A stretch of DNA of 64,000 nt from Paracoccus indicus (GCF_003056335.1 NZ_PYWA01000001.1:248001-312000), one strand, 5' to 3'; counted from the first letter of the stretch, positions 34,969 to 44,874 are shown. Notes: generated by a model not told the origin, from the sequence alone. A program made the numbers and translations.

Positions 34969-35952
34969 ATGGCGAAACTGGTCACGATCTTTGGCGGGTC
35001 TGGCTTTGTCGGTCGGCAGGTTGCCCGACTGATGGCAAAGGAAGGCTGGCGCGTAAGGGTTGCGGTCCGCCGCCCCGACGAGGCGCTGTTCACCCGCACC
35101 TATGGCGCGGTCGGGCAGGTCACGCCCGTTCTGTGCAACATCCGCAGCGAAGCATCCGTCCGTGCCGCCCTGACCGGCGCCGATGCCGCCGTCAATTGCG
35201 TCAACATCCTGTCCCCCGAGGGCAAGAGCAACTTTTCCAACGTCTTCCACGAGGGCGCCGAACATATCGCCCGCATCGCCAAGGAACTGGGCGTCGCGCG
35301 GCTGGTGCACCTCTCGGGCCTTGGCATCGATACCGAATCCGACAGCGCCTATATTGCCGCCAAGTCGCGCGGCGAAGAGGCCGTGCTGGCGCAATTCCCC
35401 GATGCGGTCGTGCTGCGCCCCTCGGTGATCTTCGGGGCCGACGACAACTTCTACAACCGCTTTGCCGGCATGACCCGCATGGGTCCGGTGATGCCCATCG
35501 TCGGCGGCAAGACCCGCATGCAGCCCGTCTATGTCGAGGATGTGGCCCGCGCCGCCGTCATGGGCGCGACCGGCACCGCCGCCCCCGGCATCTATGAGCT
35601 GGGCGGCCCCGACGTGCTGACCCTGCGCCAGATCGTCGACCAGGTGCTGAAGGCCACCCATCGCCGCAAGCTGGTGGCGAACATGCCCTTCGGGCTGGCC
35701 AAGCTGGGATCGATGGGCCTGGGCGTTGCGCAGACGCTGACCGGCGGGCTGTTCACCAACCCCCTCAGCCGCGATCAGCTGGCCCTGCTGCGCGAGGACA
35801 ATGTCGTCAGTGACGATGCCAAGGGGTTTGCCGATCTGGGCATCCAGCCCGTCGCGGCCGAGGCGGTGCTGGACGACTATCTGTGGCGCTTCCGTCCTTC
35901 GGGACAATATGACGCCATCAAGGATTCCGCCAAGAACCTGCGCAACAACTGA
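34969..35952 (+). CDS. NDUFA9-type atypical SDR (complex I accessory-subunit family)
   Basis: A 327-residue extended/atypical SDR. It has [34 protein letters not shown] (NAD(P)-binding GxxGFxG), [24 protein letters not shown] (Tyr-x3-Lys-like region) and [20 protein letters not shown]. This matches proteins annotated as complex I NDUFA9 subunit family, homologous to the mitochondrial accessory subunit. AAGGAGG precedes the ATG. It is coupled to uppP by a 1-bp stop/start overlap. Whether it binds complex I here is unknown. Confidence 0.85.
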   Translation: MAKLVTIFGGSGFVGRQVARLMAKEGWRVRVAVRRPDEALFTRTYGAVGQVTPVLCNIRSEASVRAALTGADAAVNCVNILSPEGKSNFSNVFHEGAEHIARIAKELGVARLVHLSGLGIDTESDSAYIAAKSRGEEAVLAQFPDAVVLRPSVIFGADDNFYNRFAGMTRMGPVMPIVGGKTRMQPVYVEDVARAAVMGATGTAAPGIYELGGPDVLTLRQIVDQVLKATHRRKLVANMPFGLAKLGSMGLGVAQTLTGGLFTNPLSRDQLALLREDNVVSDDAKGFADLGIQPVAAEAVLDDYLWRFRPSGQYDAIKDSAKNLRNN

Positions 35953-36755
35953 TGGAACACAACACGATTGTCGCGGCGGTCCTGGGCATCCTCGAGGGCC
36001 TGACCGAATTCATCCCGGTCTCATCCACCGGGCACGTTCTGCTGGCCGGGCATTTCCTCGGCTTCGAATCACCCGGTCGTGCCTTCGAGGTGGTGATCCA
36101 GCTGGGTGCCATCGCCGCCATCCTGGGCGTCTATGCCGGTCGCATCTGGCAGATCCTCAGCCATGCGCCCCATGATCCTGCCGCGCGGCGCTTCGTTGCC
36201 GCCGTGCTGCTGGCCTTCCTGCCCGCCGTGGTCATCGGCCTTGCCGCGCATGACTTCATCAAGACGGTGCTGTTCGAAACGCCGATGCTGATCGCGGTCA
36301 TGCTGATCCTGGGCGGCTTCATCATGCTGTGGGTCGACCGCCGCGTGACCGACCCCACCTATCACCGGGCCGAGGATTTCCCCTTGGGCATGGCGCTGAA
36401 GATCGGCTTCTTCCAGTGCATCGCCATGATCCCCGGCGTGTCACGGTCGGGGGCGACCATCGTGGGTGCCCTGCTGATGGGCGCGGACAAGCGATCCGCC
36501 GCCGAATTCAGCTTCTTCCTGGCCATCCCGACGATGCTGGGCGCATTCACTTTGGACCTGATCAAGAATCGCGATATCCTTGATGCTGCGGCCTTGGGCA
36601 ATATCGCCATCGGCTTCGTCACCGCCTTCATCAGCGCCGTCTTCGTGGTGCGCTGGTTGCTGGGATACGTCTCGCGGCACGGCTATGGGCTGTTCGCTTG
36701 GTGGCGGATCATCGCGGGAACCGTGGTTTTGCTGGCACTGGCCGCCGGTAGGTAA
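35952..36755 (+). CDS. uppP: Undecaprenyl-diphosphatase (bacitracin-resistance protein)
   Basis: A 267-residue integral membrane enzyme. It recycles undecaprenyl diphosphate to the monophosphate carrier for peptidoglycan and O-antigen synthesis. It contains both BacA/UppP signature blocks: [18 protein letters not shown] (residues ~15-32) and [34 protein letters not shown], and several hydrophobic helices. The start overlaps the previous stop. Confidence 0.95.
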   Translation: MEHNTIVAAVLGILEGLTEFIPVSSTGHVLLAGHFLGFESPGRAFEVVIQLGAIAAILGVYAGRIWQILSHAPHDPAARRFVAAVLLAFLPAVVIGLAAHDFIKTVLFETPMLIAVMLILGGFIMLWVDRRVTDPTYHRAEDFPLGMALKIGFFQCIAMIPGVSRSGATIVGALLMGADKRSAAEFSFFLAIPTMLGAFTLDLIKNRDILDAAALGNIAIGFVTAFISAVFVVRWLLGYVSRHGYGLFAWWRIIAGTVVLLALAAGR

Positions 36756-36776
36756 GCAAAGCTGACGCACTTTCAT

Positions 36777-36857
36777 GCTGGCGGCCGAAGATTTATGACC
36801 GCCAGCGCGAAAAACTGGCATTTAGGTCAGCACTGCTGACTTTTCATTGCAAATGCC
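36777..36857 (+). promoter_or_regulatory. Structured leader upstream of gltD: three inverted repeats
   Basis: Within the 149-bp uppP-gltD gap three dyads are visible. GCTGGCGG/CCGCCAGC (36777-36784, 36799-36806) may end the uppP transcript. GTCAGC-ACT-GCTGAC (36826-36840) is nested inside GGCATTT/AAATGCC (36817-36823, 36851-36857). The nested pair may be an operator or leader RNA fold for the glutamate synthase operon. No known riboswitch motif is recognised. Confidence 0.4.
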
Positions 36858-36904
36858 TTGGTTTAAGCCAACTGCGGAAGGTCCTGTAGGGAGACAGCGC
36901 AGCC

Positions 36905-38389
36905 ATGGCCACGCAAAAGATGCTCAAATTCACCTCGACGCCGCGCGAAATGCCCGAGAAACGCTCGGCCAACGAACGCAGCGAGGATTTCCACGAGATC
37001 TATCGTGAATTTGCCGACGCCAAGGCGACCGAGCAGTCCAGCCGCTGCAGTCAGTGCGGCGTCCCCTATTGCCAGTCGCATTGCCCGCTGAACAACAACA
37101 TCCCCGACTGGCTGCGCCTGACCGCGGAAGGCCGCCTGCTTGAGGCCTATCAGGTCAGCCAGGCCACCAATACCTTCCCCGAGATCTGCGGACGCATCTG
37201 CCCCCAGGACCGCCTGTGCGAGGGCAATTGCGTCATCGAACAATCCGGCCACGGCACCGTCACCATCGGTGCGGTGGAGAAATACATCACCGACACCGCA
37301 TGGGACAACGGTTGGGTCCAGCCCTTCGCCCCCGAACAGGAGCGTGCCGAATCGGTGGGCATCATCGGTGCCGGACCGGGGGGCCTGGCCGCTGCCGACA
37401 TGCTGCGCCGTCAGGGTTTCCAGGTCACCATCTATGACCGCTATGACCGCGCGGGCGGGCTGATGACCTATGGCATCCCCGGCTTCAAGCTGGAGAAGGA
37501 CGTCGTCATGCGCCGCAACCAGCTGCTGGCCGACAGCGGCGTGGAATTCGTGCTGAACTGCAACGTGGGCGAGGACATCAGCTTCGACGCCATCCGCGGC
37601 AAGCATGACGCGGTGCTGATCGCCACGGGCGTCTACAAGACCCGCGATCTGGACATCGACAACACCGATGCGGGCGGTGTCGTCCGCGCCATCGACTATC
37701 TGACCGCCAGCAACAAGATCGACTTCGGCGACGACGTGCCCGACTTCGAGGATGGCGAGCTGAACGCCAACGGCAAGCGCGTCGTCGTCATCGGCGGCGG
37801 CGACACGGCCATGGACTGCGTGCGCACGGCCATCCGCCAGGGCGCGCAATCGGTCAAATGTCTCTATCGCCGCGACCGCGCCAACATGCCGGGTTCGCAG
37901 CGCGAGGTTCAGAACGCCGAGGAAGAGGGCGTCGAATTCGTCTGGCTGTCGGCCCCGGGTCAGTTCACCGGCCATGTGACCGGCGACATGGCCACCGCGC
38001 AGGAAAGCGATGTCGCGGGCAACCCGCAGATCGCATCCGTACGCATCCAGAAGATGCGCCTTGGCCAGCCCGACGTCAGCGGTCGCCAGTCCCCCGAACT
38101 GATCGAGGGTGCCGATTACGACGAACCCGCCGAGCTGGTCATCAAGGCCCTGGGCTTCGAGCCCGAGGATCTGCCCAAGCTCTGGGGCGTCGACGGTCTG
38201 GAAGTGACCCGTTGGGGCACCATCAAGGCCAATTTCCAGACGCATCACACCTCGATCCCCGGCGTCTTCGCGGTGGGCGACATCGTGCGCGGCGCAAGCC
38301 TTGTGGTCTGGGCGATCCGCGACGGGCGCGAGGCCGCAGCCTCGATCGGGCAGTTCCTGCTGGGCGATGCCCGCGTGGCGGCAGAGTAA
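36905..38389 (+). CDS. gltD: Glutamate synthase (NADPH) small subunit
   Basis: A 494-residue beta subunit of bacterial GOGAT. The N-terminal Fe-S domain has CSQCGVPYCQSHCPLNNNIPDWL and CGRICPQDRLCEGNCV. It is followed by an FAD-binding Rossmann fold (VGIIGAGPGGLAAADMLRRQG) and an NADPH-binding fold (VVVIGGGDTAMDCVRTAIRQGA), ending in the FAVGDIVRGASLVVWAI FAD motif. It transfers electrons from NADPH to GltB, which makes two glutamates from glutamine and 2-oxoglutarate. Confidence 0.96.
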   Translation: MATQKMLKFTSTPREMPEKRSANERSEDFHEIYREFADAKATEQSSRCSQCGVPYCQSHCPLNNNIPDWLRLTAEGRLLEAYQVSQATNTFPEICGRICPQDRLCEGNCVIEQSGHGTVTIGAVEKYITDTAWDNGWVQPFAPEQERAESVGIIGAGPGGLAAADMLRRQGFQVTIYDRYDRAGGLMTYGIPGFKLEKDVVMRRNQLLADSGVEFVLNCNVGEDISFDAIRGKHDAVLIATGVYKTRDLDIDNTDAGGVVRAIDYLTASNKIDFGDDVPDFEDGELNANGKRVVVIGGGDTAMDCVRTAIRQGAQSVKCLYRRDRANMPGSQREVQNAEEEGVEFVWLSAPGQFTGHVTGDMATAQESDVAGNPQIASVRIQKMRLGQPDVSGRQSPELIEGADYDEPAELVIKALGFEPEDLPKLWGVDGLEVTRWGTIKANFQTHHTSIPGVFAVGDIVRGASLVVWAIRDGREAAASIGQFLLGDARVAAE

Positions 38390-38396
38390 GCCCGCC

Positions 38397-39104
38397 ATGA
38401 TGCAGCATCTTGCGACATCATTCCTGGCAGGGCTGGCGCTGAGCGCCCTGCCCCTGCAGGCGGCGACCTTCACGCCGCCCGCGGGCTGCAACCTGCAGAT
38501 GACGGTTCAGAACCGCGGCTGTTCGGTCAGCCAATACTACATCTGCGACGCCGACCCCGAGGGGTATCAGCGCAGCGCGATCTTCGGCAAGGACGGGATG
38601 TTCCACAGCTCGGTCATCGACGCCGAGACCCGCTGGATCGAAAGCACCTCGCCCATGTCGGGCATCACCGACACGCTGGTCGAGGGTGCCGCCGACGAGG
38701 CCAGCCTCTCGACCCTGCTGGCGACGGGCCGCGACGATTTCGACTTCGACACCCGTGCCAATGACGGCGTGGTGCTGAACCAGAAGGGCTTCGACGTGCT
38801 GACCGGCGAAACCGTCCAGATCGACGGCCAGCAGCTGGAACGGACCGAGTTCCAGCTGACCACCACCGGCCCCGACGGGAACCTGATCAGCGAACGCCGC
38901 GGCACCCAGTTCATCAGCCGCGAGTTCGGCCGCTTCTTCGGCGGCATCGAATCGCGCACGGATGCCTCTGGCGAACAGACCAAGACGAATGACAGCCCCG
39001 TTCTTTTCGCCTTTCCCGGCGACAAGGGCTTTGGCGACACCACCCCACAATTCGACTGCGATCAATTGCTGACGCAGATCTTGCAGGAAAGGGCCGCATC
39101 ATGA
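38397..39104 (+). CDS. Exported protein of unknown function between gltD and gltB
   Basis: A 235-residue protein. The predicted signal peptide is MMQHLATSFLAGLALSALPLQA with cleavage near LQA-A. The mature part has Cys pairs at AGCNLQ / RGCSV / YICDAD and a late Cys (FDCDQLL), acidic composition, and no recognised domain. I do not know its function. It lies 7 bp after gltD and overlaps the gltB start (ATGA), so it is co-transcribed with the GOGAT subunits although it appears periplasmic and they are cytoplasmic. An insertion at this position occurs in other Rhodobacteraceae, as far as I recall. Confidence 0.75.
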   Translation: MMQHLATSFLAGLALSALPLQAATFTPPAGCNLQMTVQNRGCSVSQYYICDADPEGYQRSAIFGKDGMFHSSVIDAETRWIESTSPMSGITDTLVEGAADEASLSTLLATGRDDFDFDTRANDGVVLNQKGFDVLTGETVQIDGQQLERTEFQLTTTGPDGNLISERRGTQFISREFGRFFGGIESRTDASGEQTKTNDSPVLFAFPGDKGFGDTTPQFDCDQLLTQILQERAAS

Positions 39105-42100
39105 ACAACGATTGGCAAGAACAAGAGCAGGCCCGCCGCGACTGGATGGCCAAGAACAGCCTTTACCGCGAAGAGGACGAACATTCCTCCTGCGGGGTCG
39201 GCCTGGTGGTCAACATCGACGGCAAGGCCAGCCGCAAGGTCGTGCAATCGGGCATCGATGCGCTGAAGGCCATCTGGCACCGGGGCGCGGTCGATGCCGA
39301 CGGCAAGACCGGCGACGGCGCGGGCATCCACGTCCAGATCCCGGTCCCCTTCTTCTATGACCAGATCCGCCGCACGGGCCATGAACCCGACCACGACAAG
39401 CTGATCGCCGTGGGCCAGGTCTTCCTGCCGCGCACGAATTTCGCCGCCCAGGAAGCCTGCCGGACCATCGTGGAATCCGAGGTCCTGCGGATGGGCCACT
39501 ATATCTATGGCTGGCGCCACGTGCCGGTCGATACCAGCGTGCTGGGCGAAAAGGCCAACGCCACCCGTCCGGAAATCGAGCAGATCCTGATCCGCTGCGA
39601 GAAGGACATCGACCACGTCCAGTTCGAGCGCGAGCTTTACGTCATCCGCCGCCGCATCGAAAAGGCCGCCATCGCGGCGCAGGTGCCGCAGCTGTATTTC
39701 TGTTCGCTGTCCTGCCGGTCGATCATCTACAAGGGCATGATGCTGGCCGAACAGGTCGCGGAATTCTATCCCGACCTCAAGGACGAGCGTTTCGAATCCT
39801 CCTTCGCGATCTATCACCAGCGCTATTCCACCAATACCTTCCCGCAATGGTGGCTGGCCCAGCCCTTCCGCATGCTGGCCCATAACGGCGAGATCAACAC
39901 GCTGAAGGGCAACCTGAACTGGCTGCGCAGCCACGAGATCCGCATGGCCTCCAGCGCCTTCGGCGAAGCGGCCGAGGACATCAAGCCGATCGTCCCCGCC
40001 GGATCCTCGGACAGCGCCGCGCTGGATTCGGTCTTCGAGGTGCTGGTCCGTTCGGGGCGCAGCGCGCCGATGACCAAGACCATGCTGGTGCCGGAAAGCT
40101 GGTCCAAGGCCACGACCGACATGCCCCAGGCCTGGGCCGACATGTATGCCTATTGCAACGCCGTGATGGAGCCGTGGGACGGCCCCGCCGCCCTTGCCAT
40201 GACCGACGGTCGTTGGGTCTGCGGCGGTCTGGACCGCAACGGTCTGCGCCCGATGCGCTATGTCGTGACGGGCGACAACCTGCTGATCGCGGGTTCGGAA
40301 ATGGGCATGGTGCCGGTCAACGAAAGCAATGTCGTCGAAAAGGGCGCGCTTGGTCCGGGGCAGATGATCGCCGTCGACATGTGGGATGGCAAGCTCTACC
40401 ACGACACCGAGATCAAGGACCGCCTGGCCGCCAGCCAGCCCTTCGGCGAATGGATCGAGAAGGTCGTCCAGCTGAACGACATCATGCGCGACCTGCCGGA
40501 AACCGCGCTGCACACGGGCGACGAGTTGCGCCGCCGCCAGACGGCCGCCGGTTTCACCATGGAGGAACTGGAACACGTCCTGGCCCCCATGGCCGAGGAC
40601 GGCAAGGAAGCCATCGCCTCGATGGGCGACGACACGCCGCCCGCGGTCCTGTCCAACCAGTATCGCCCCATGAGCCATTTCTTCCGGCAGAACTTCAGCC
40701 AGGTGACGAACCCGCCCATCGACTCCTTGCGCGAAACGCGCGTGATGTCGCTGAAGACGCGCTTTGGCAACCTCAAGAACGTGCTGGACGAAAGCAGCAG
40801 CCAGACCGAGATCGTGCTGCTGGAAAGCCCCTTCATCGCCAACGGCGAATTCGCCGAGATGGTGAAGATGTTCGGTGAGACCGTCACCTTCATCGACTGC
40901 ACCTTTGCGGATGGCGCCGGACCCGACGCCCTGGGCGAAGGTCTGGCCCGCATCCGCGCCGAGGCCGAGGACGCCGTGCGTTCGGGCGCAGGCCATCTGG
41001 TCCTGACCGACAAGGCTCAAGGCCCCGACCGCGTGGCGATGCCGATGATCCTTGCGACCAGCTCGGTCCACAGCTGGCTGACGCGCAAGGGTCTGCGGAC
41101 CTTCTGTTCGGTCAACGTGCAATCGGCCGAATGCATCGACCCGCATTACTTTGCCGTGCTGATCGGCAGCGGCGCGACGACCGTGAACCCCTATCTGGCG
41201 CAGGATTCGATCAACGACCGGATCGAGCGCGGCCTGCTGACCGGCAGCCTGATCGACAACATGCGCCGCTATCGCGCGGCCATCGACGCAGGCCTGCTGA
41301 AGATCATGGCCAAGATGGGCATCTCGGTGCTGTCGTCCTATCGCGGCGGGCTGAACTTCGAGGCCGTGGGTCTGTCCCGCGCCATGGTTGCCGAATATTT
41401 CCCCGGCATGCAGTCGCGCATTTCCGGCATCGGCCTGCACGGGCTTCAGGCCAAGCTGGAGGAACTGCACCAGAAGGCCTATCACACCAAGGACAGCGAG
41501 ATGCTGCCGGTCGGCGGCTTCTACAAGCTGCGCCGCGCGGGCGAAAAACATGCTTGGGAAGCCAATACCATGAAGATGCTGCAGGTGGCCTGCGAAAAGG
41601 CCAGCTATGACATCTGGAAGCAGTTCAGCGCCACGATGCGGGCGAACCCGCCGATCCACATCCGCGACCTGCTGGACATCAAGCCGCTTGGCAAGTCCGT
41701 CCCGATCGAGGAAGTGGAAAGCATCACCAGCATCCGCAAGCGTTTCGTCACGCCCGGCATGTCCCTTGGCGCGCTGAGCCCCGAGGCGCATATGACGCTG
41801 AACATCGCGATGAACCGCATCGGCGCGAAATCCGACAGCGGCGAAGGCGGCGAGGCCCCCGAGCATTCGCATCCGCTGCCCAACGGCGACAACCCCTGCG
41901 CCAAGATCAAGCAGGTGGCCTCGGGACGCTTCGGTGTCACCGCCGAATACCTGAACGCCTGCGAGGAACTGGAGATCAAGGTCGCCCAGGGTGCCAAGCC
42001 CGGCGAGGGCGGCCAGCTGCCCGGCATGAAGGTCACCAAGCTGATCGCGCGGCTGCGTCACTCCACGCCGGGCGTGACGCTGATTTCGCCGCCGCCGCAC

Positions 42101-43639
42101 CACGACATCTACTCGATCGAGGATCTGGCGCAGCTCATCTATGACCTGAAACAGATCAACCCACGCGCCAAGATCACCGTCAAGCTGGTGGCTTCCAGCG
42201 GCGTCGGCACGATCGCGGCGGGCGTGGCCAAGGCCAAGGCCGACGTCATCTTGATCAGCGGCCATAACGGCGGCACCGGGGCATCCCCCGCGACATCGGT
42301 GAAATTCGCCGGTCTGCCGTGGGAGATGGGTCTGACCGAGGCGCATCAGGTTCTGGCCATGAACCGCCTGCGCGAACGCGTCACCCTGCGCACCGATGGT
42401 GGTCTGCGCACGGGCCGCGATATCGTCATGGCCGCGATGATGGGTGCCGAGGAATACGGCATCGGCACCGCCGCCCTGATCGCCATGGGCTGCATCATGG
42501 TCCGCCAGTGCCAGTCGAACACCTGCCCGGTGGGCGTCTGCACCCAGGACGAAAAGCTGCGCGCCATGTTCACCGGATCGGCGGACAAGGTCGTGAACCT
42601 GATCACCTTCTACGCCCAGGAAGTCCGCGAGATCCTGGCCGAGATCGGCGCACGCTCGCTGGACGAGGTGATCGGCCGCGCCGACCTCTTGACCCAGGTC
42701 AGCCGCGGTGCCGCGAACCTGGACGATCTGGACCTGAACCCGCTGCTGATCACCGTCGATGGCGCGGAAAAGATCGTCTATGACCGTTCCAAGCCGCGCA
42801 ATGCCGTGCTGGAGACGCTGGACAGCGAAATCGTCAAGGACGCCGCCCGCTTCTTCGAGGATGGCGAGAAGATGCAGCTGTCCTATGCGGTGCGCAACAC
42901 GCAGCGCACGGTCGGCACGCGCACGTCCAGCATGATCGTCCAGAAGTTCGGCATGCGGAACAACCTGCAACCCGACCACCTGACGATCCGGCTGACGGGC
43001 AGCGCCGGTCAGTCCCTTGGCGCCTTCGCGGCTCCGGGCCTCAAGATCGAGGTCTCGGGCGATGCCAACGACTATGTCGGCAAGGGCCTGTCGGGCGGCA
43101 CCATCGTGGTGCGTCCGCCGATGGCCAGCCCGCTGGTCGCCGCCGACAACACCATCATCGGCAACACGGTGCTTTACGGCGCGACGAACGGCTACCTGTT
43201 CGCGGCGGGCCGTGCGGGCGAACGCTTTGCGGTCAGGAACAGCGGCGCATCCGTGGTGATCGAGGGTTGCGGCAGCAACGGTTGCGAATACATGACCGGC
43301 GGTGTCGCCGTGATCCTGGGTCGCATCGGGGCGAATTTCGGCGCAGGCATGACGGGGGGCATGGCCTATCTCTATGATCCCGAAGGCCTGGCGCGCGATT
43401 ACATCAACCCCGAGACGCTGGTCATGTGCCCTGTCACGCAAGAACATTGGGAAGATCAGCTGAAGGGCCTGATCGAGCGTCACCTGAAGGAAACCGGATC
43501 GCGCCGCGCCGACGACATCCTGTCGAACTGGGATCGCGAAAAGCGAAACTTCCTGCAGGTCTGCCCGCGCGAGATGCTGTCGGCCCTGCCCCATCCGATC
43601 CAGGCGGTGCAGGAACCGGATGCGGTTCCTGCTGAATAA
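39101..43639 (+). CDS. gltB: Glutamate synthase (NADPH) large subunit
   Basis: A 1512-residue alpha subunit. A short propeptide precedes the class II glutaminase nucleophile Cys31 in EHSSCGVGLVVNIDG. A central domain and FMN-binding synthase domain follow (SLGALSPEAHMTLNIAMNRIGAKSDSGEGGE; LISGHNGGTGASP). The 3Fe-4S cluster region is MGCIMVRQCQSNTCPVGVCTQ, and the C-terminal GXGXG beta-helix domain has GDANDYVGKGLSGGTIVV and GCGSNGCEYMTGG. All catalytic elements look intact. An AGGAAAGG ribosome binding site is inside the upstream gene; a terminator follows. Confidence 0.97.
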   Translation: MNNDWQEQEQARRDWMAKNSLYREEDEHSSCGVGLVVNIDGKASRKVVQSGIDALKAIWHRGAVDADGKTGDGAGIHVQIPVPFFYDQIRRTGHEPDHDKLIAVGQVFLPRTNFAAQEACRTIVESEVLRMGHYIYGWRHVPVDTSVLGEKANATRPEIEQILIRCEKDIDHVQFERELYVIRRRIEKAAIAAQVPQLYFCSLSCRSIIYKGMMLAEQVAEFYPDLKDERFESSFAIYHQRYSTNTFPQWWLAQPFRMLAHNGEINTLKGNLNWLRSHEIRMASSAFGEAAEDIKPIVPAGSSDSAALDSVFEVLVRSGRSAPMTKTMLVPESWSKATTDMPQAWADMYAYCNAVMEPWDGPAALAMTDGRWVCGGLDRNGLRPMRYVVTGDNLLIAGSEMGMVPVNESNVVEKGALGPGQMIAVDMWDGKLYHDTEIKDRLAASQPFGEWIEKVVQLNDIMRDLPETALHTGDELRRRQTAAGFTMEELEHVLAPMAEDGKEAIASMGDDTPPAVLSNQYRPMSHFFRQNFSQVTNPPIDSLRETRVMSLKTRFGNLKNVLDESSSQTEIVLLESPFIANGEFAEMVKMFGETVTFIDCTFADGAGPDALGEGLARIRAEAEDAVRSGAGHLVLTDKAQGPDRVAMPMILATSSVHSWLTRKGLRTFCSVNVQSAECIDPHYFAVLIGSGATTVNPYLAQDSINDRIERGLLTGSLIDNMRRYRAAIDAGLLKIMAKMGISVLSSYRGGLNFEAVGLSRAMVAEYFPGMQSRISGIGLHGLQAKLEELHQKAYHTKDSEMLPVGGFYKLRRAGEKHAWEANTMKMLQVACEKASYDIWKQFSATMRANPPIHIRDLLDIKPLGKSVPIEEVESITSIRKRFVTPGMSLGALSPEAHMTLNIAMNRIGAKSDSGEGGEAPEHSHPLPNGDNPCAKIKQVASGRFGVTAEYLNACEELEIKVAQGAKPGEGGQLPGMKVTKLIARLRHSTPGVTLISPPPHHDIYSIEDLAQLIYDLKQINPRAKITVKLVASSGVGTIAAGVAKAKADVILISGHNGGTGASPATSVKFAGLPWEMGLTEAHQVLAMNRLRERVTLRTDGGLRTGRDIVMAAMMGAEEYGIGTAALIAMGCIMVRQCQSNTCPVGVCTQDEKLRAMFTGSADKVVNLITFYAQEVREILAEIGARSLDEVIGRADLLTQVSRGAANLDDLDLNPLLITVDGAEKIVYDRSKPRNAVLETLDSEIVKDAARFFEDGEKMQLSYAVRNTQRTVGTRTSSMIVQKFGMRNNLQPDHLTIRLTGSAGQSLGAFAAPGLKIEVSGDANDYVGKGLSGGTIVVRPPMASPLVAADNTIIGNTVLYGATNGYLFAAGRAGERFAVRNSGASVVIEGCGSNGCEYMTGGVAVILGRIGANFGAGMTGGMAYLYDPEGLARDYINPETLVMCPVTQEHWEDQLKGLIERHLKETGSRRADDILSNWDREKRNFLQVCPREMLSALPHPIQAVQEPDAVPAE

Positions 43640-43646
43640 GATCTCG

Positions 43647-43670
43647 AAAGCGGCCCCTCGGGGCCGCTTT
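43647..43670. terminator. Terminator after gltB
   Basis: An 11-bp stem AAAGCGGCCCC / GGGGCCGCTTT with a 2-base loop, 8 bp after the gltB stop and 2 bp before the convergent stop of the MliC-like gene. Symmetric A/T ends suggest bidirectional use. Confidence 0.85.
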
Positions 43671-43671
43671 C

Positions 43672-44022
43672 TCAATTCGGCTGGCGGGCGACGGTCCGGC
43701 AGGTGGTTTCCGCGGCATCAACCCGCGTCAGGGTCGCCTCTTCCCCCTTGGCCCACCATTCCCACATCCCCGAGACATAGCGCGCCCCCGATGCCGCGAC
43801 GACATTCACGAAGACCACCTCCTCGCCCTCCAACGGGATGATCGCCAAGCTGTTGGCACCGGCCTCGACATAGCGGACCGCCAGATCACGTCCGTCGTCG
43901 CATCGATATCGCGCGGCGGTCACGGTCGCATCCGATGTCAGCGGCAGCGTCAGGGCCAGCCGGGCATGGGCCGCGCCACAAGTCACCAGCAGGCCCAGAC
44001 CCGCCCCGATCAATCCACGCAT
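43672..44022 (-). CDS. MliC/PliC-like C-type lysozyme inhibitor
   Basis: 116 residues with a signal peptide (MRGLIGAGLGLLVTCGAAHA). The mature domain carries the family landmarks ARYRCDDGRDLAVRYVEAG and ASGARYVSGMWEWWAKGEEATLT, close to the YxCxxG and SGARY...WWxKG motifs of membrane-bound or periplasmic lysozyme inhibitors. A likely disulfide joins the YRC and ETTCRTV cysteines. The start at 44022 has AAAGGAG upstream. It probably protects peptidoglycan from host or predator lysozyme. Confidence 0.82.
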   Translation of the reverse strand: MRGLIGAGLGLLVTCGAAHARLALTLPLTSDATVTAARYRCDDGRDLAVRYVEAGANSLAIIPLEGEEVVFVNVVAASGARYVSGMWEWWAKGEEATLTRVDAAETTCRTVARQPN

Positions 44023-44126
44023 ATCGTCTCCTTTCACGTCATTGGCCCCGCAGGATCACGCAGGGGCGCGGGCGTGACAAGGTCATGGAACTTGACGCTT
44101 GGGCGCGCTGCATGGGACATGCCAGC

Positions 44127-44864
44127 ATGATTCCCCGCAGCCCGCCCCAGGCTCCATTCAACGACGCACCCCCGCCACCACGCCGTCGCCGCGCCTGGCG
44201 GCGGCTTGCGCTGTTCTGGTTCCGTTTCATCCTGCTCAGGGCGTTGCTGGTCATGGCGGGGTCGGTCACGCTCTATGCCTTCGTGAACCCGCCGCTGACA
44301 TGGACGATGGTCGGCGCGGCGCAGCGTGATCCGCTGGTCGATCGCGCATGGGTGCCGCTGACCGGCATCGCGCCCGTCATGCGCCGTTCGGTCGTCGCCG
44401 CCGAGGACGCGAATTTCTGCAACCACTGGGGCTTCGACATGGCCGAGATCCGCAAGGTCGTGGCCTCGGGTTCCAGCCGGGGGGCGTCGACCCTGACGCA
44501 GCAGACCGCCAAGAACGCCTATCTGTGGCAGACCCGCAGCTGGGGTCGCAAGGCGGTCGAGACCGCCCTGACCCCGATGATCGAGGGGCTATGGTCCAAG
44601 TCGCGCATTCTGGAGGTCTATCTGAACATCGCGGAATTCGGTCCGGGCATCTTCGGGATCGAGGCCGCCGCCCGCGAATATTTCGCCACCACCCCCAATC
44701 GCCTGACCCGCGTGCAGGCCGCGCGGCTGGCGGCCGTCCTGCCCGCCCCCCGCAGCCGCAGCCCGCATGCCGCATCGGCCCGGTCGCGGGCCATCGCCGA
44801 CGGGGCCGCCACCATCGGGCGCGACGGTCGGGCGGATTGTTTCCAACGCGACATGGCGCCCTGA
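44127..44864 (+). CDS. mtgA: Monofunctional biosynthetic peptidoglycan transglycosylase
   Basis: A ~245-residue GT51 enzyme polymerising lipid II glycan strands. It has an N-terminal membrane anchor (FWFRFILLRALLVMAGSVTLYAF), then RRSVVAAEDANFCNHWGFDMAEI with catalytic Glu93, GASTLTQQTAKNAYLW and EVYLNIAEFGPGIFGIEAAAREYF. No transpeptidase domain is present. Starts at 44085, 44112 or 44127 are possible; the last gives the usual length. Confidence 0.93.
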   Translation: MIPRSPPQAPFNDAPPPPRRRRAWRRLALFWFRFILLRALLVMAGSVTLYAFVNPPLTWTMVGAAQRDPLVDRAWVPLTGIAPVMRRSVVAAEDANFCNHWGFDMAEIRKVVASGSSRGASTLTQQTAKNAYLWQTRSWGRKAVETALTPMIEGLWSKSRILEVYLNIAEFGPGIFGIEAAAREYFATTPNRLTRVQAARLAAVLPAPRSRSPHAASARSRAIADGAATIGRDGRADCFQRDMAP

Positions 44865-44874
44865 TCCCCTTCGG

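Noticed and set aside
39062..43675. 1537-codon open frame antisense to gltB
   Set aside because: It mirrors a fully conserved gltB, has low-complexity His/Gln/Arg/Gly composition and no domain. It is a consequence of GC-rich third positions.
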